A stretch of DNA of 64,000 bases from Gracilariopsis chorda. Lineage: Eukaryota > Rhodophyta > Florideophyceae > Gracilariales > Gracilariaceae. The position numbers were made by a program, and so were the translations under genes. The DNA lies in NCBI GenBank assembly GCA_003194525.1, contig NBIV01000040.1, forward strand, positions 248,001 to 312,000. The letters are read 5' to 3'. The notes under the pieces are model-generated. The model was not told the origin of the DNA and searched no databases. It saw nothing but the letters and a program-made list of their open reading frames with translations. Positions 53,341 to 64,000 of the stretch are shown here, piece by piece; positions within the stretch are counted from its first letter, which is position 1, and every line of letters begins with the position of its first letter.

Positions 53341-54516
53341 GTCCCGTTCAGGGCACATGCAGTTATGCTCGTCGAGGTGTGCCGATCTTTGGAAGAAAAG
53401 AGTATAAAATGTAGAGCAATGCATGCGCGCATACCCTCTAGGCAAGGTGGATCATAAACGATTCAATATTGACGTGGCATCGGTTCAACTCAGGTATGAG
53501 TGGACCCTCGGAAATCTTGGGTGAAATTCGATATGAATTTCAATTAGTATTTTTGGAACCTTCGTGGGTGATTTCTGTGGTATCTGGAACAGATGGACGC
53601 GTGGCAGGCGTACGGATATTATTCATGGTTGGCATGATTCACACGTGTCGTGTTGCACCGTGGCCGGCAGTGCCGCCAAGTGACCCAAAAGTGTGGACCA
53701 TAAGTGTGGCACACTACAGTAGTAGTATTTTTAGTTTACTGTGACCTAATAGTACTTAAGGGAGGACGGCCTTGCCGTTTCACCCTGAAGTAAAGACAAG
53801 CTGTGACTCGCCTCAGTTTATCGCCTGCGCCAAATGACCAATTCCTGCTTGGGTTTCAGGGCCTTCCGTTTCGTTATACTCACCGGCACAGTATCACCAA
53901 GGACCGCTGATCTGTCTTACCCCGTGGGTTCGCCCAGTGTTCACTGATTTCGCCGTTTTGGTTACTTTCTATTGTAGGAACAGATAGCCGTTGAACTCAG
54001 TATTGAGTTGTGCCGTGCTGGCTGAACAAGCAACACCCCCACCGTTGGGTCTCTTTCGGCTTTCCGCACGATCCGCCGGGTTGTACCTTTCCTTTTGATT
54101 TCTCACCTTTTTCCTTTTTCTCTTTCTGGATTCTCCGTGAACCGGAACACTGCTCAAATGGACCTGCGCACTACGTTGATCAGCTGGTAACCCAATTCTC
54201 GGTATCATTTCCATCGCTATAGCCGGAAGCCACCTCTTTTTTACACCCGAACACCGTGTGGTACAGAAGGCCTTGTCGCTGCGCCTAACTCACAAGAAAG
54301 CAAGGCGGCGAACACCCTGTGAGGATTTCCAGCCTAGGGATATTGCTCCATATAAAACAGTACAGTTACGCCGGATGAGGAAGCCAAATGGAGATGCAAT
54401 TGGATCTATTAGGGGAATTGAGACGTCGAATAGATAACTAGCATTCTACTTGTAGAAAGCAAATACCGTTGCCTTCGAAGTACGGGGACGTGCCAATAAC
54501 TACACGCACACACACG
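53341..54516 (+). repeat. Dispersed repeat, copy C, split by a 941-bp insertion
   Basis: The left part (53341-53409) matches the first third of copy A (cagggcacatgcag, gtgccgat). The right part (54351-54516) matches the rest (ttacgccggatgaggaag, aataccgttgcc). The two join at the tataaaa motif. Confidence 0.7.
53410..54350. mobile_element. 941-bp insertion with 7-bp target duplication; solo-LTR-like or short TIR element
   Basis: The insertion begins TG and ends CA. Its ends have a short imperfect inverted repeat (tgtagagcaat and attgctcca). It is flanked on both sides by tataaaa (53403-53409 and 54351-54357), present once in the uninterrupted repeat copies. Internally it is polypyrimidine-rich toward the right and has no long coding frame. 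TG...CA ends and size fit a solo LTR. The 7-bp duplication is longer than the usual 4-6 bp, so a small TIR transposon is also possible. It is younger than the repeat it interrupts. Confidence 0.7.
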
Positions 54517-54571
54517 GTGTGGCAGATCAGTGTTGGTTAAGCGTTATATCGCTAAGGGTTAAATCGCTAAC

Positions 54572-57500
54572 TGAAGTGCAATGCCCTCAGAGAGGGATTC
54601 TTGGTACTTGGTTGATTTCCCGAATGTTTCGGTAATGTAGTCATTGCATGAAATACGACCACTAACAGTGGATTGGAAACGTGGGACTCGGAAGAGTCAA
54701 TTGGCGGTTGACCACAGTAGTGGACATGAACCACCAAAGTGGAGTAATTTAGCTAATTTTATTTATTGTTTTTTACACCCATTTCTGGGATGGTTAGTAC
54801 TTAGTGCGCTGGCGACTTGCCGTCGCACCAGTAAAACTTCCCCAACAAGGGACCCCAAACTGGGGAATTGGCTCTAGACCTCACCGCTTTCGCGTGTTCT
54901 CTACTCCTCTTTGGAGGGAAGCACCGTCGCATACCGGAAGTCTAACCCCCTTGCCTATCTAAAGGACCCGAGTATTCGGATTGTTATTACAGCTTTCTTG
55001 GTGTTCGCCTTGTATAAGGTTTATTTACCGGCACTGCCGTTAGTCTTCGTCACGACACTCGTGACTCAGCTCCCCCTTATTTTTCCCTTTAGAGGGTGGC
55101 TTTCCCGCTACCCACGGCTCGTGTTCGCGCGTGCCACTAACTTGGAACCCTCACCTCTCTAGAGGATAACCACCCCCATACACCGCTCCTGCGGATACCC
55201 GATTCTTGCCTCAACCTCCCTGCGCAAATCGCGACGGGTGGCCTCGCCCTTACAACCCGACATAGTCGTGCCACTCCTGGGAGGGCTCTACCCAACTGGG
55301 CTCACCTCTAACGGGGAAAGATCCCGAACGTCTTTCGTGCGCTCCTGCTTCCAGGCATTGCACTACACTAACCTGTACCCTCCAATTTCCATGAGCCGCA
55401 GTCGTGTTTTACTTACAGGTTATTATCTAGCACTAAATCGAAACTAGTAGTAAGATTTTGCTTGAGGCCCGACGTTGAAGATATTTTGTTACCCAAGCTT
55501 TTCACCTTTCTTGTACTTTGGTTGGCTGTTTTCTTCTTACTCTCTAAAGGAAACCAGAAGAGGAATACACCAGAGCAATTTAGACGGCGACAGAAGATTC
55601 TCCTTACTAGTCCCTTGCCTGTTGATCGCGTTTCCGGGTTGTCAGAGGAGCAAGGTGCTCCAGAAAACTTTCAAACAAGCTCTTATAGATTCTTTGTGAG
55701 CCATGGTTCTGGTCTTATTCCAGAATCGATGTACGATTGAAAGACGAATAGCTTGTGAAGTGCAATGCGCTCAGGGAGGAATTCCAGGTACTTAGTTGAT
55801 TGCTCAAATGCTTCGGTAATGTAGTCATTGCATGAACTACGACCACTATCAGTGGATTGGAAACGTGGGACTCGGAAGAGTCAATTGGCGGTTGACCACA
55901 GTAGTGGACATGAACCACCAAAGTGGAGTAATTTAGCTAATTTTATTTATTGTTTTTTACACCCATTTCTGGGATGGTTAGTACTTAGTGCGCTGGCGAC
56001 TTGCCGTCGCACCAGTAAAACTTCCCCAACAAGGGACCCCAAACTGGAGAATTGGCTCTAGAACTCACCGCTTTCGCGTGTTCTCTACTCCTCTTTGGAG
56101 GGAAGCACCGTCGCATACCGGAAGTCTAACCCCCTTGCTTATCTAAAGGACCCGAGTATTCGGATTGTTATTACAGCTTTCTTGGTGTTCGCCTTGTATA
56201 AGGTTTATTTACCGGCACTGCCGTTAGTCTTCGTCACGACACTCGTGACTCAGCTCCCCCTTATTTTTCCCTTTAGAGGGTGGCTTTCCCGCTACCCACG
56301 GCTCGTGTTCGCGCGTGCCACTAACGTGGAACCCTCACCTCTCTAGAGGATAACCACCCCCATACACAGCCCCTGCGGATACCCGATTCTTGCCTCAACC
56401 TCCCTGCGCAAATCGCGACGGGTGGCCTCGCCCTTACAAACCGACATAGTCGTGCCACTCCTGGGAGGGCTCTACCCAACTGGGCTCACCTCTAACGGGG
56501 AAAGATCCCGAACGTCTTTCGTGCGCTCCTGCTTCCAGGCATTGCACTACACTAACCTGTACCCTCCAATTTCCATGAGCCGCAGTCGTGTTTTACTTAC
56601 AGGTTATTATCTAGCACTAAATCGAAACTAGTAGTAAGATTTTGCTTGAGGCCCGACGTTGAAGATATTTTGTTACCCAAGCTTTTCACCTTTCTTGTAC
56701 TTTGGTTGGCTGTTTTCTACTTACTCTCTAAAGGAAACCAGAAGAGGAATACACCAGAGCAATTTAGACGGCGACAGAAGATTCTCCTTACTAGTCCCTT
56801 GCCTGTTGATCGCGTTTCCGGGTTGTCAGAGGAGCAAGGTGCTCCAGAAAACTTTCAAACAAGCTCTTATAGATTCTTTGTGAGCCATGGTTCTGGTCTT
56901 ATTCCAGAATCGATGTACGATTGAAAGACGAATAGCTTGTGAAGTGCAATGCGCTCAGGGAGGAATTCCAGGTACTTAGTTGATTGCTCAAATGCTTCGG
57001 TAATGTATTCATTGCATGAACTACGACCACTAACAGTGGATTGGAAACGTGGGACTCGGAAGAGTCAATTGGCGGTTGACCACAGTAGTGGACATGAACC
57101 ACCAAAGTGGAGTAATTTAGCTAATTTTATTTATTGTTTTTTACACCCATTTCTGGGATGGTTAGTACTTAGTGCGCTGGCGACTTGCCGTCGCACCAGT
57201 AAAACTTCCCCAACAAGGGACCCCAAACTGGGGAATTGGCTCTAGACCTCACCGCTTTCGCGTGTTCTCTACTCCTCTTTGGAGGGAAGCACCGTCGCAT
57301 ACGGGAAGTCTAACCCCCTTGCCTATCTAAAGGACCCGAGTACTCGGATTGTTATTACAGCTTTCTTGGTGTTCGCCTTGTATAAGGTTTATTTACCGGC
57401 ACTGCCGTTAGTCTTCGTCACGACACTCGTGACTCAGCTCCCCCTTATTTTTCCCTTTAGAGGGTGGCTTTCCCGCTACCCACGGCTCGTGTTCGCGCGT

Positions 57501-60500
57501 GCCACTAACGTGGAACCCTCACCTCTCTAGAGGATAACCACCCCCATACACCGCTCCTGCGGATACCCGATTCTTGCCTCAACCTCCCTGCGCAAATCGC
57601 GACGGGTGGCCTCGGCCTTACAACCCGACATAGTCGTGCCACTCCTGGGAGGGCTCTACCCAACTCGGCTCACCTCGAACGGGGAAAGATCCCGAACGTC
57701 TTTCGTGCGCTCCTGCTTCCAGGCATTGCACTACACTAACCTGTACCCTCCAATTTCCATGAGCCGCAGTCGTGTTTTACTTACAGGTTATTATCTAGCA
57801 CTAAATCGAAACTAGTAGTAAGATTTTGCTTGAGGCCCGACGTTGAAGATATTTTGTTACCCAAGCTTTTCACCTTTCTTGTACTTTGGTTGGCTGTTTT
57901 CTTCTTACTCTCTAAAGGAAACCAGAAGAGGAATACACCAGAGCAATTTAGACGGCGACAGAAGATTCTCCTTACTAGTCCCTTGCCTGTTGATCGCGTT
58001 TCCGGGTTGTCAGAGGAGCAAAGTGCTCCAGAAAACGTTCAAACAAGCTCTTATAGATTCTTTGTGGGCCATGGTTCTGGTCTTATTCCAGAATCGATGT
58101 ACGATTGAAAGACGAATAGCTTGTGAAGTGCAATGCGCTCAGGGAGGAATTCCAGGTACTTAGTTGATTGCTCAAATGCTTCGGTAATGTAGTCATTGCA
58201 TGAACTACGACCACTAACAGTGGATTGGAAACGTGGGACTCGGAAGAGTCAATTGGCGGTTGACCACAGTAGTGGACATGAACCACCAAAGTGGAGTAAT
58301 TTAGCTAATTTTATTTATTGTTTTTTACACCCATTTCTGGGATGGTTAGTACTTAGTGTGCTGGCGACTTGCCGTTGCACCAGTAAAACTTCCCCAACAA
58401 GGGACCCCAAACTGGGGAATTGGCTCTAGACCTCACCGCTTTCTCGTGTTCTCTACTCCTCTTTGGAGGGAAGCACCGTCGCATACCGGAAGTCTAACCC
58501 CCTTGCCTATCTAAAGGACCCGAGTATTCGGATTGTTATTACAGCTTTCTTGGTGTTCGCCTTGTATAAGGTTTATTTACCGGCACTGCCGTTAGTCTTC
58601 GTCACGACACTCGTGACTCAGCTCCCCCTTATTTTTCCCTTTAGAGGGTGGCTTTCCCGCTACCCACGGCTCGTGTTCGCGCGTGCCACTAACGTGGAAC
58701 CCTCACCTCTCTAGAGGATAACCACCCCCATACACCGCTCCTGCGGATACCCGATTCTTGCCTCAACCTCCCTGCGCAAATCGCGACGGGTGGCCTCGCC
58801 CTTACAACCCGACATAGTCGTGCCACTCCTGGGAGGGCTCTACCCAACTGGGCTCACCTCTAACGGGGAAAGATCCCGAACGTCTTTCGTGCGCTCCTGC
58901 TTCCAGGCATTGCACTACACTAACCTGTACCCTCCAATTTCCATGAGCCGCAGTCGTGTTTTACTTACAGGTTATTATCTAGCACTAAATCGAAACTAGT
59001 AGTAAGATTTTGCTTGAGGCCCGACGTTGAAGATATTTTGTTACCCAAGCTTTTCACCTTTCTTGTACTTTGGTTGGCTGTTTTCTTCTTACTCTCTAAA
59101 GGAAACCAGAAGAGGAATACACCAGAGCAATTTAGACGGCGACAGAAGATTCTCCTTACTAGTCCCTTGCCTGTTGATCGCGTTTCCGGGTTGTCAGAGG
59201 AGCAAGGTGCTCCAGAAAACGTTCAAACAAGCTCTTATAGATTCTTTGTGAGCCATGGTTCTGGTCTTATTCCAGAATCGATGTACGATTGAAAGACGAA
59301 TAGCTTGTGAAGTGCAATGCGCTCAGGGAGGAATTCCAGGTACTTAGTTGATTGCTCAAATGCTTCGGTAATGTAGTCATTGCATGAACTACGACCACTA
59401 TCAGTGGATTGGAAACGTGGGACTCGGAAGAGTCAATTGGCGGTTGACCACAGTAGTGGACATGAACCACCAAAGTGGAGTAATTTAGCTAATTTTATTT
59501 ATTGTTTTTTACACCCATTTCTGGGATGGTTATTACTTAGTGCGCTGGCGACTTGCCGTCGCACCAGTAAAACTTCCCCAACAAGGGACCCCAAACTGGG
59601 GAATTGGCTCTAGACCTCACCGCTTTCGCGTGTTCTCTACTCCTCTTTGGAGGGAAGCACCGTCGCATACGGGAAGTCTAACCCCCTTGCCTATCTAAAG
59701 GACCCGAGTACTCGGATTGTTATTACAGCTTTCTTGGTGTTCGCCTTGTATAAGGTTTATTTACCGGCACTGCCGTTAGTCTTCGTCACGACACTCGTGA
59801 CTCAGCTCCCCCTTATTTTTCCCTTTAGAGGGTGGCTTTCCCGCTACCCACGGCTCGTGTTCGCGCGTGCCACTAACGTGGAACCCTCACCTCTCTAGAG
59901 GATAACCACCCCCATACACAGCCCCTGCGGATACCCGATTCTTGCCTCAACCTCCCTGCGCAAATCGCGACGGGTGGCCTCGCCCTTACAAACCGACATA
60001 GTCGTGCCACTCCTGGGAGGGCTCTACCCAACTGGGCTCACCTCTAACGGGGAAAGATCCCGAACGTCTTTCGTGCGCTCCTGCTTCCAGGCATTGCACT
60101 ACACTAACCTGTACCCTCCAATTTCCATGAGCCGCAGTCGTGTTTTACTTACAGGTTATTATCTAGCACTAAATCGAAACTAGTAGTAAGATTTTGCTTG
60201 AGGCCCGACGTTGAAGATATTTTGTTACCCAAGCTTTTCACCTTTCTTGTACTTTGGTTGGCTGTTTTCTACTTACTCTCTAAAGGAAACCAGAAGAGGA
60301 ATACACCAGAGCAATTTAGACGGCGACAGAAGATTCTCCTTACTAGTCCCTTGCCTGTTGATCGCGTTTCCGGGTTGTCAGAGGAGCAAGGTGCTCCAGA
60401 AAACTTTCAAACAAGCTCTTATAGATTCTTTGTGAGCCATGGTTCTGGTCTTATTCCAGAATCGATGTACGATTGAAAGACGAATAGCTTGTGAAGTGCA

Positions 60501-63500
60501 ATGCGCTCAGGGAGGAATTCCAGGTACTTAGTTGATTGCTCAAATGCTTCGGTAATGTATTCATTGCATGAACTACGACCACTAACAGTGGATTGGAAAC
60601 GTGGGACTCGGAAGAGTCAATTGGCGGTTGACCACAGTAGTGGACATGAACCACCAAAGTGGAGTAATTTAGCTAATTTTATTTATTGTTTTTTACACCC
60701 ATTTCTGGGATGGTTAGTACTTAGTGCGCTGGCGACTTGCCGTCGCACCAGTAAAACTTCCCCAACAAGGGACCCCAAACTGGGGAATTGGCTCTAGACC
60801 TCACCGCTTTCGCGTGTTCTCTACTCCTCTTTGGAGGGAAGCACCGTCGCATACGGGAAGTCTAACCCCCTTGCCTATCTAAAGGACCCGAGTACTCGGA
60901 TTGTTATTACAGCTTTCTTGGTGTTCGCCTTGTATAAGGTTTATTTACCGGCACTGCCGTTAGTCTTCGTCACGACACTCGTGACTCAGCTCCCCCTTAT
61001 TTTTCCCTTTAGAGGGTGGCTTTCCCGCTACCCACGGCTCGTGTTCGCGCGTGCCACTAACGTGGAACCCTCACCTCTCTAGAGGATAACCACCCCCATA
61101 CACCGCTCCTGCGGATACCCGATTCTTGCCTCAACCTCCCTGCGCAAATCGCGACGGGTGGCCTCGGCCTTACAACCCGACATAGTCGTGCCACTCCTGG
61201 GAGGGCTCTACCCAACTCGGCTCACCTCGAACGGGGAAAGATCCCGAACGTCTTTCGTGCGCTCCTGCTTCCAGGCATTGCACTACACTAACCTGTACCC
61301 TCCAATTTCCATGAGCCGCAGTCGTGTTTTACTTACAGGTTATTATCTAGCACTAAATCGAAACTAGTAGTAAGATTTTGCTTGAGGCCCGACGTTGAAG
61401 ATATTTTGTTACCCAAGCTTTTCACCTTTCTTGTACTTTGGTTGGCTGTTTTCTTCTTACTCTCTAAAGGAAACCAGAAGAGGAATACACCAGAGCAATT
61501 TAGACGGCGACAGAAGATTCTCCTTACTAGTCCCTTGCCTGTTGATCGCGTTTCCGGGTTGTCAGAGGAGCAAAGTGCTCCAGAAAACGTTCAAACAAGC
61601 TCTTATAGATTCTTTGTGGGCCATGGTTCTGGTCTTATTCCAGAATCGATGTACGATTGAAAGACGAATAGCTTGTGAAGTGCAATGCGCTCAGGGAGGA
61701 ATTCCAGGTACTTAGTTGATTGCTCAAATGCTTCGGTAATGTAGTCATTGCATGAACTACGACCACTAACAGTGGATTGGAAACGTGGGACTCGGAAGAG
61801 TCAATTGGCGGTTGACCACAGTAGTGGACATGAACCACCAAAGTGGAGTAATTTAGCTAATTTTATTTATTGTTTTTTACACCCATTTCTGGGATGGTTA
61901 GTACTTAGTGTGCTGGCGACTTGCCGTTGCACCAGTAAAACTTCCCCAACAAGGGACCCCAAACTGGGGAATTGGCTCTAGACCTCACCGCTTTCTCGTG
62001 TTCTCTACTCCTCTTTGGAGGGAAGCACCGTCGCATACCGGAAGTCTAACCCCCTTGCCTATCTAAAGGACCCGAGTATTCGGATTGTTATTACAGCTTT
62101 CTTGGTGTTCGCCTTGTATAAGGTTTATTTACCGGCACTGCCGTTAGTCTTCGTCACGACACTCGTGACTCAGCTCCCCCTTATTTTTCCCTTTAGAGGG
62201 TGGCTTTCCCGCTACCCACGGCTCGTGTTCGCGCGTGCCACTAACGTGGAACCCTCACCTCTCTAGAGGATAACCACCCCCATACATCGCTCCTGCGGAT
62301 ACCCGATTCTTGCCTCAACCTCCCTGCGCAAATCGCGACGGGTGGCCTCGCCCTTACAACCCGACATAGTCGTGCCACTCCTGGGAGGGCTCTACCCAAC
62401 TGGGCTCACCTCTAACGGGGAAAGATCCCGAACGTCTTTCGTGCGCTCCTGCTTCCAGGCATTGCACTACACTAACCTGTACCCTCCAATTTCCATGAGC
62501 CGCAGTCGTGTTTTACTTACAGGTTATTATCTAGCACTAAATCGAAACTAGTAGTAAGATTTTGCTTGAGGCCCGACGTTGAAGATATTTTGTTACCCAA
62601 GCTTTTCACCTTTCTTGTACTTTGGTTGGCTGTTTTCTTCTTACTCTCTAAAGGAAACCAGAAGAGGAATACACCAGAGCAATTTAGACGGCGACAGAAG
62701 ATTCTCCTTACTAGTCCCTTGCCTGTTGATCGCGTTTCCGGGTTGTCAGAGGAGCAAGGTGCTCCAGAAAACGTTCAAACAAGCTCTTATAGATTCTTTG
62801 TGAGCCATGGTTCTGGTCTTATTCCAGAATCGATGTACGATTGAAAGACGAATAGCTTGTGAAGTGCAATGCGCTCAGGGAGGAATTCCAGGTACTTAGT
62901 TGATTGCTCAAATGCTTCGGTAATGTAGTCATTGCATGAACTACGACCACTATCAGTGGATTGGAAACGTGGGACTCGGAAGAGTCAATTGGCGGTTGAC
63001 CACAGTAGTGGACATGAACCACCAAAGTGGAGTAATTTAGCTAATTTTATTTATTGTTTTTTACACCCATTTCTGGGATGGTTAGTACTTAGTGCGCTGG
63101 CGACTTGCCGTCGCACCAGTAAAACTTCCCCAACAAGGGACCCCAAACTGGGGAATTGGCTCTAGAACTCACCGCTTTCGCGTGTTCTCTACTCCTCTTT
63201 GGAGGGAAGCACCGTCGCATACGGGAAGTCTAACCCCCTTGCTTATCTAAAGGACCCGAGTATTCGGATTGTTATTACAGCTTTCTTGGTGTTCGCCTTG
63301 TATAAGGTTTATTTACCGGCACTGCCGTTAGTCTTCGTCACGACACTCGTGACTCAGCTCCCCCTTATTTTTCCCTTTAGAGGGTGGCTTTCCCGCTACC
63401 CACGGCTCGTGTTCGCGCGTGCCACTAACGTGGAGCCCTCACCTCTCTAGAGGATAACCACCCCCATACACCGCTCCTGCGGATACCCGATTCTTGCCTC

Positions 63501-64000
63501 AACCTCCCTGCGCAAATCGCGACGGGTGGCCTCGCCCTTACAACCCGACATAGTCGTGCCACTCCTGGGAGGGCTCTACCCAACTCGGCTCACCTCGAAC
63601 GGGGAAAGATCCCGAACGTCTTTCGTGCGCTCCTGCTTCCAGGCATTGCACTACACTAACCTGTACCCTCCAATTTCCATGAGCTGCAGTCGTGTTTTAC
63701 TTACAGGTTATTATCTAGCACTAAATCGAAACTAGTAGTAAGATTTTGCTTGAGGCCCGACGTTGAAGATATTTTGTTACCCAAGCTTTTCACCTTTCTT
63801 GTACTTTGGTTGGCTGTTTTCTTCTTACTCTCTAAAGGAAACCAGAAGAGGAATACACCAGAGCAATTTAGACGGCGACAGAAGATTCTCCTTACTAGTC
63901 CCTTGCCTGTTGATCGCGTTTCCGGGTTGTCAGAGGAGCAAGGTGCTCCAGAAAACGTTCAAACAAGCTCTTATAGATTCTTTGTGGGCCATGGTTCTGG
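54572..64000 (+). repeat. Satellite array, 1,184-bp unit, about eight copies, continuing past the right edge
   Basis: Units start at 54572, 55756, 56940, 58124, 59308, 60492, 61676 and 62860, an exact 1,184-bp period with almost no length change. The first about 80 bp of unit 1 are clearly diverged, as expected at an array edge, and the rest is near-identical. Shared variants show units 3 and 6 as the same type, units 4 and 7 as the same type, and units 2 and 5 similar, i.e. a three-unit (3,552-bp) higher-order repeat. Unit 5 combines variants of units 2 and 3, and unit 8 is also mosaic. Each unit begins with several short hairpins. Apparent reading frames in it start with non-ATG codons. Confidence 0.95.
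54660..54735 (+). other. Triple CCAC/GTGG hairpin cluster, repeated in every satellite unit
   Basis: Within 76 bp three short palindromes follow each other: ccactaacagtgg, ccacagtagtgg and ccaccaaagtgg. Units 2, 5 and 8 have ccactatcagtgg for the first. The cluster recurs each 1,184 bp. About 100 bp later are two more stem-loops built on cccc/gggg (ccccaacaaggg and ccccaaactgggg). These could be protein-binding sites or parts of a structured transcript. Confidence 0.6.

Noticed and set aside
54572-64000. Small open frames of 68-106 codons repeated in every satellite unit
   Set aside because: None starts with ATG in most units, and sequence differences between units are mostly amino-acid-changing. 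Treated as satellite DNA, not genes.
54572-64000. CRISPR-like array
   Set aside because: The repeat is a head-to-tail 1,184-bp satellite without short repeats separated by unique spacers.

Overview
The window looks like nuclear DNA of a red alga, most likely a compact-genome florideophyte such as Chondrus. This is inferred from style, not from a database match. The genes are eukaryotic (Ctf4/AND-1, SYF2, F-box/LRR, acyl-CoA desaturase fused to cytochrome b5, cytosolic GAPDH). Most are single-exon, and the few introns are very short (71-101 bp) and mostly near the 5' end. Clusters of tightly packed genes on both strands are separated by repeat-rich stretches. No tRNA, rRNA, CRISPR array or bacterial-type operon was seen.

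Layout. 1-4.8 kb: the N-terminal part of a UCH-family protein whose visible catalytic positions are substituted (-), mitochondrial-type enoyl-CoA/ACP reductase (+, one intron) and a PH-like domain protein kinase (-). 4.8-9.6 kb: a long gene-poor stretch with homopolymer tracts. 9.6-18 kb: GAPDH (+, one intron), D-lactate dehydrogenase-like 2-hydroxyacid dehydrogenase (+), an Alr4036-type pyridoxamine-phosphate-oxidase-like protein (+, one intron), an F-box/LRR protein (-) and a small hypothetical gene (+). 18.6-22 kb: Ctf4/AND-1 (-). 25.5-31.4 kb: a mercaptopyruvate/thiosulfate sulfurtransferase, an AhpD-like protein and the desaturase-cytochrome b5 fusion, all +. 34.3-42.1 kb: a RAD51AP1-like gene (+, one intron) converging on a SAM-DUF202 membrane protein (-), two uncharacterised genes, SYF2 (-) and a DnaJ-type zinc-finger protein (+). 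44.2-48.2 kb: a class-3 (DAG-lipase-like) lipase (-) divergent from an acyl-protein thioesterase (+). 50.2 kb: a small secreted cysteine-containing protein, apparently frame-broken.

The intergenic spaces hold mobile-element relics. These are a LINE-type RNase H tail (32.7-33.2 kb), a 54-bp perfect palindromic element (33.7-33.9 kb), three copies of a roughly 225-bp dispersed repeat, a Tc1/mariner-like transposon with recognisable terminal inverted repeats (51.9-53.2 kb) and a 941-bp insertion with 7-bp target duplications (53.4-54.35 kb). From 54,572 to the right edge runs a tandem satellite with an exact 1,184-bp period. It has about eight copies, organised as a three-unit (3,552 bp) higher-order repeat.

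The genes do not form one pathway. Several are housekeeping metabolism (glycolysis and lactate, fatty-acid synthesis and desaturation, sulfur transfer). Two are genome maintenance (Ctf4, RAD51AP1-like) and one is splicing (SYF2). The most unusual items are the UCH-like protein lacking its visible catalytic residues, the SAM-DUF202 fusion and the higher-order satellite, whose unit has an unexpectedly open strand and a run of CCAC/GTGG hairpins.
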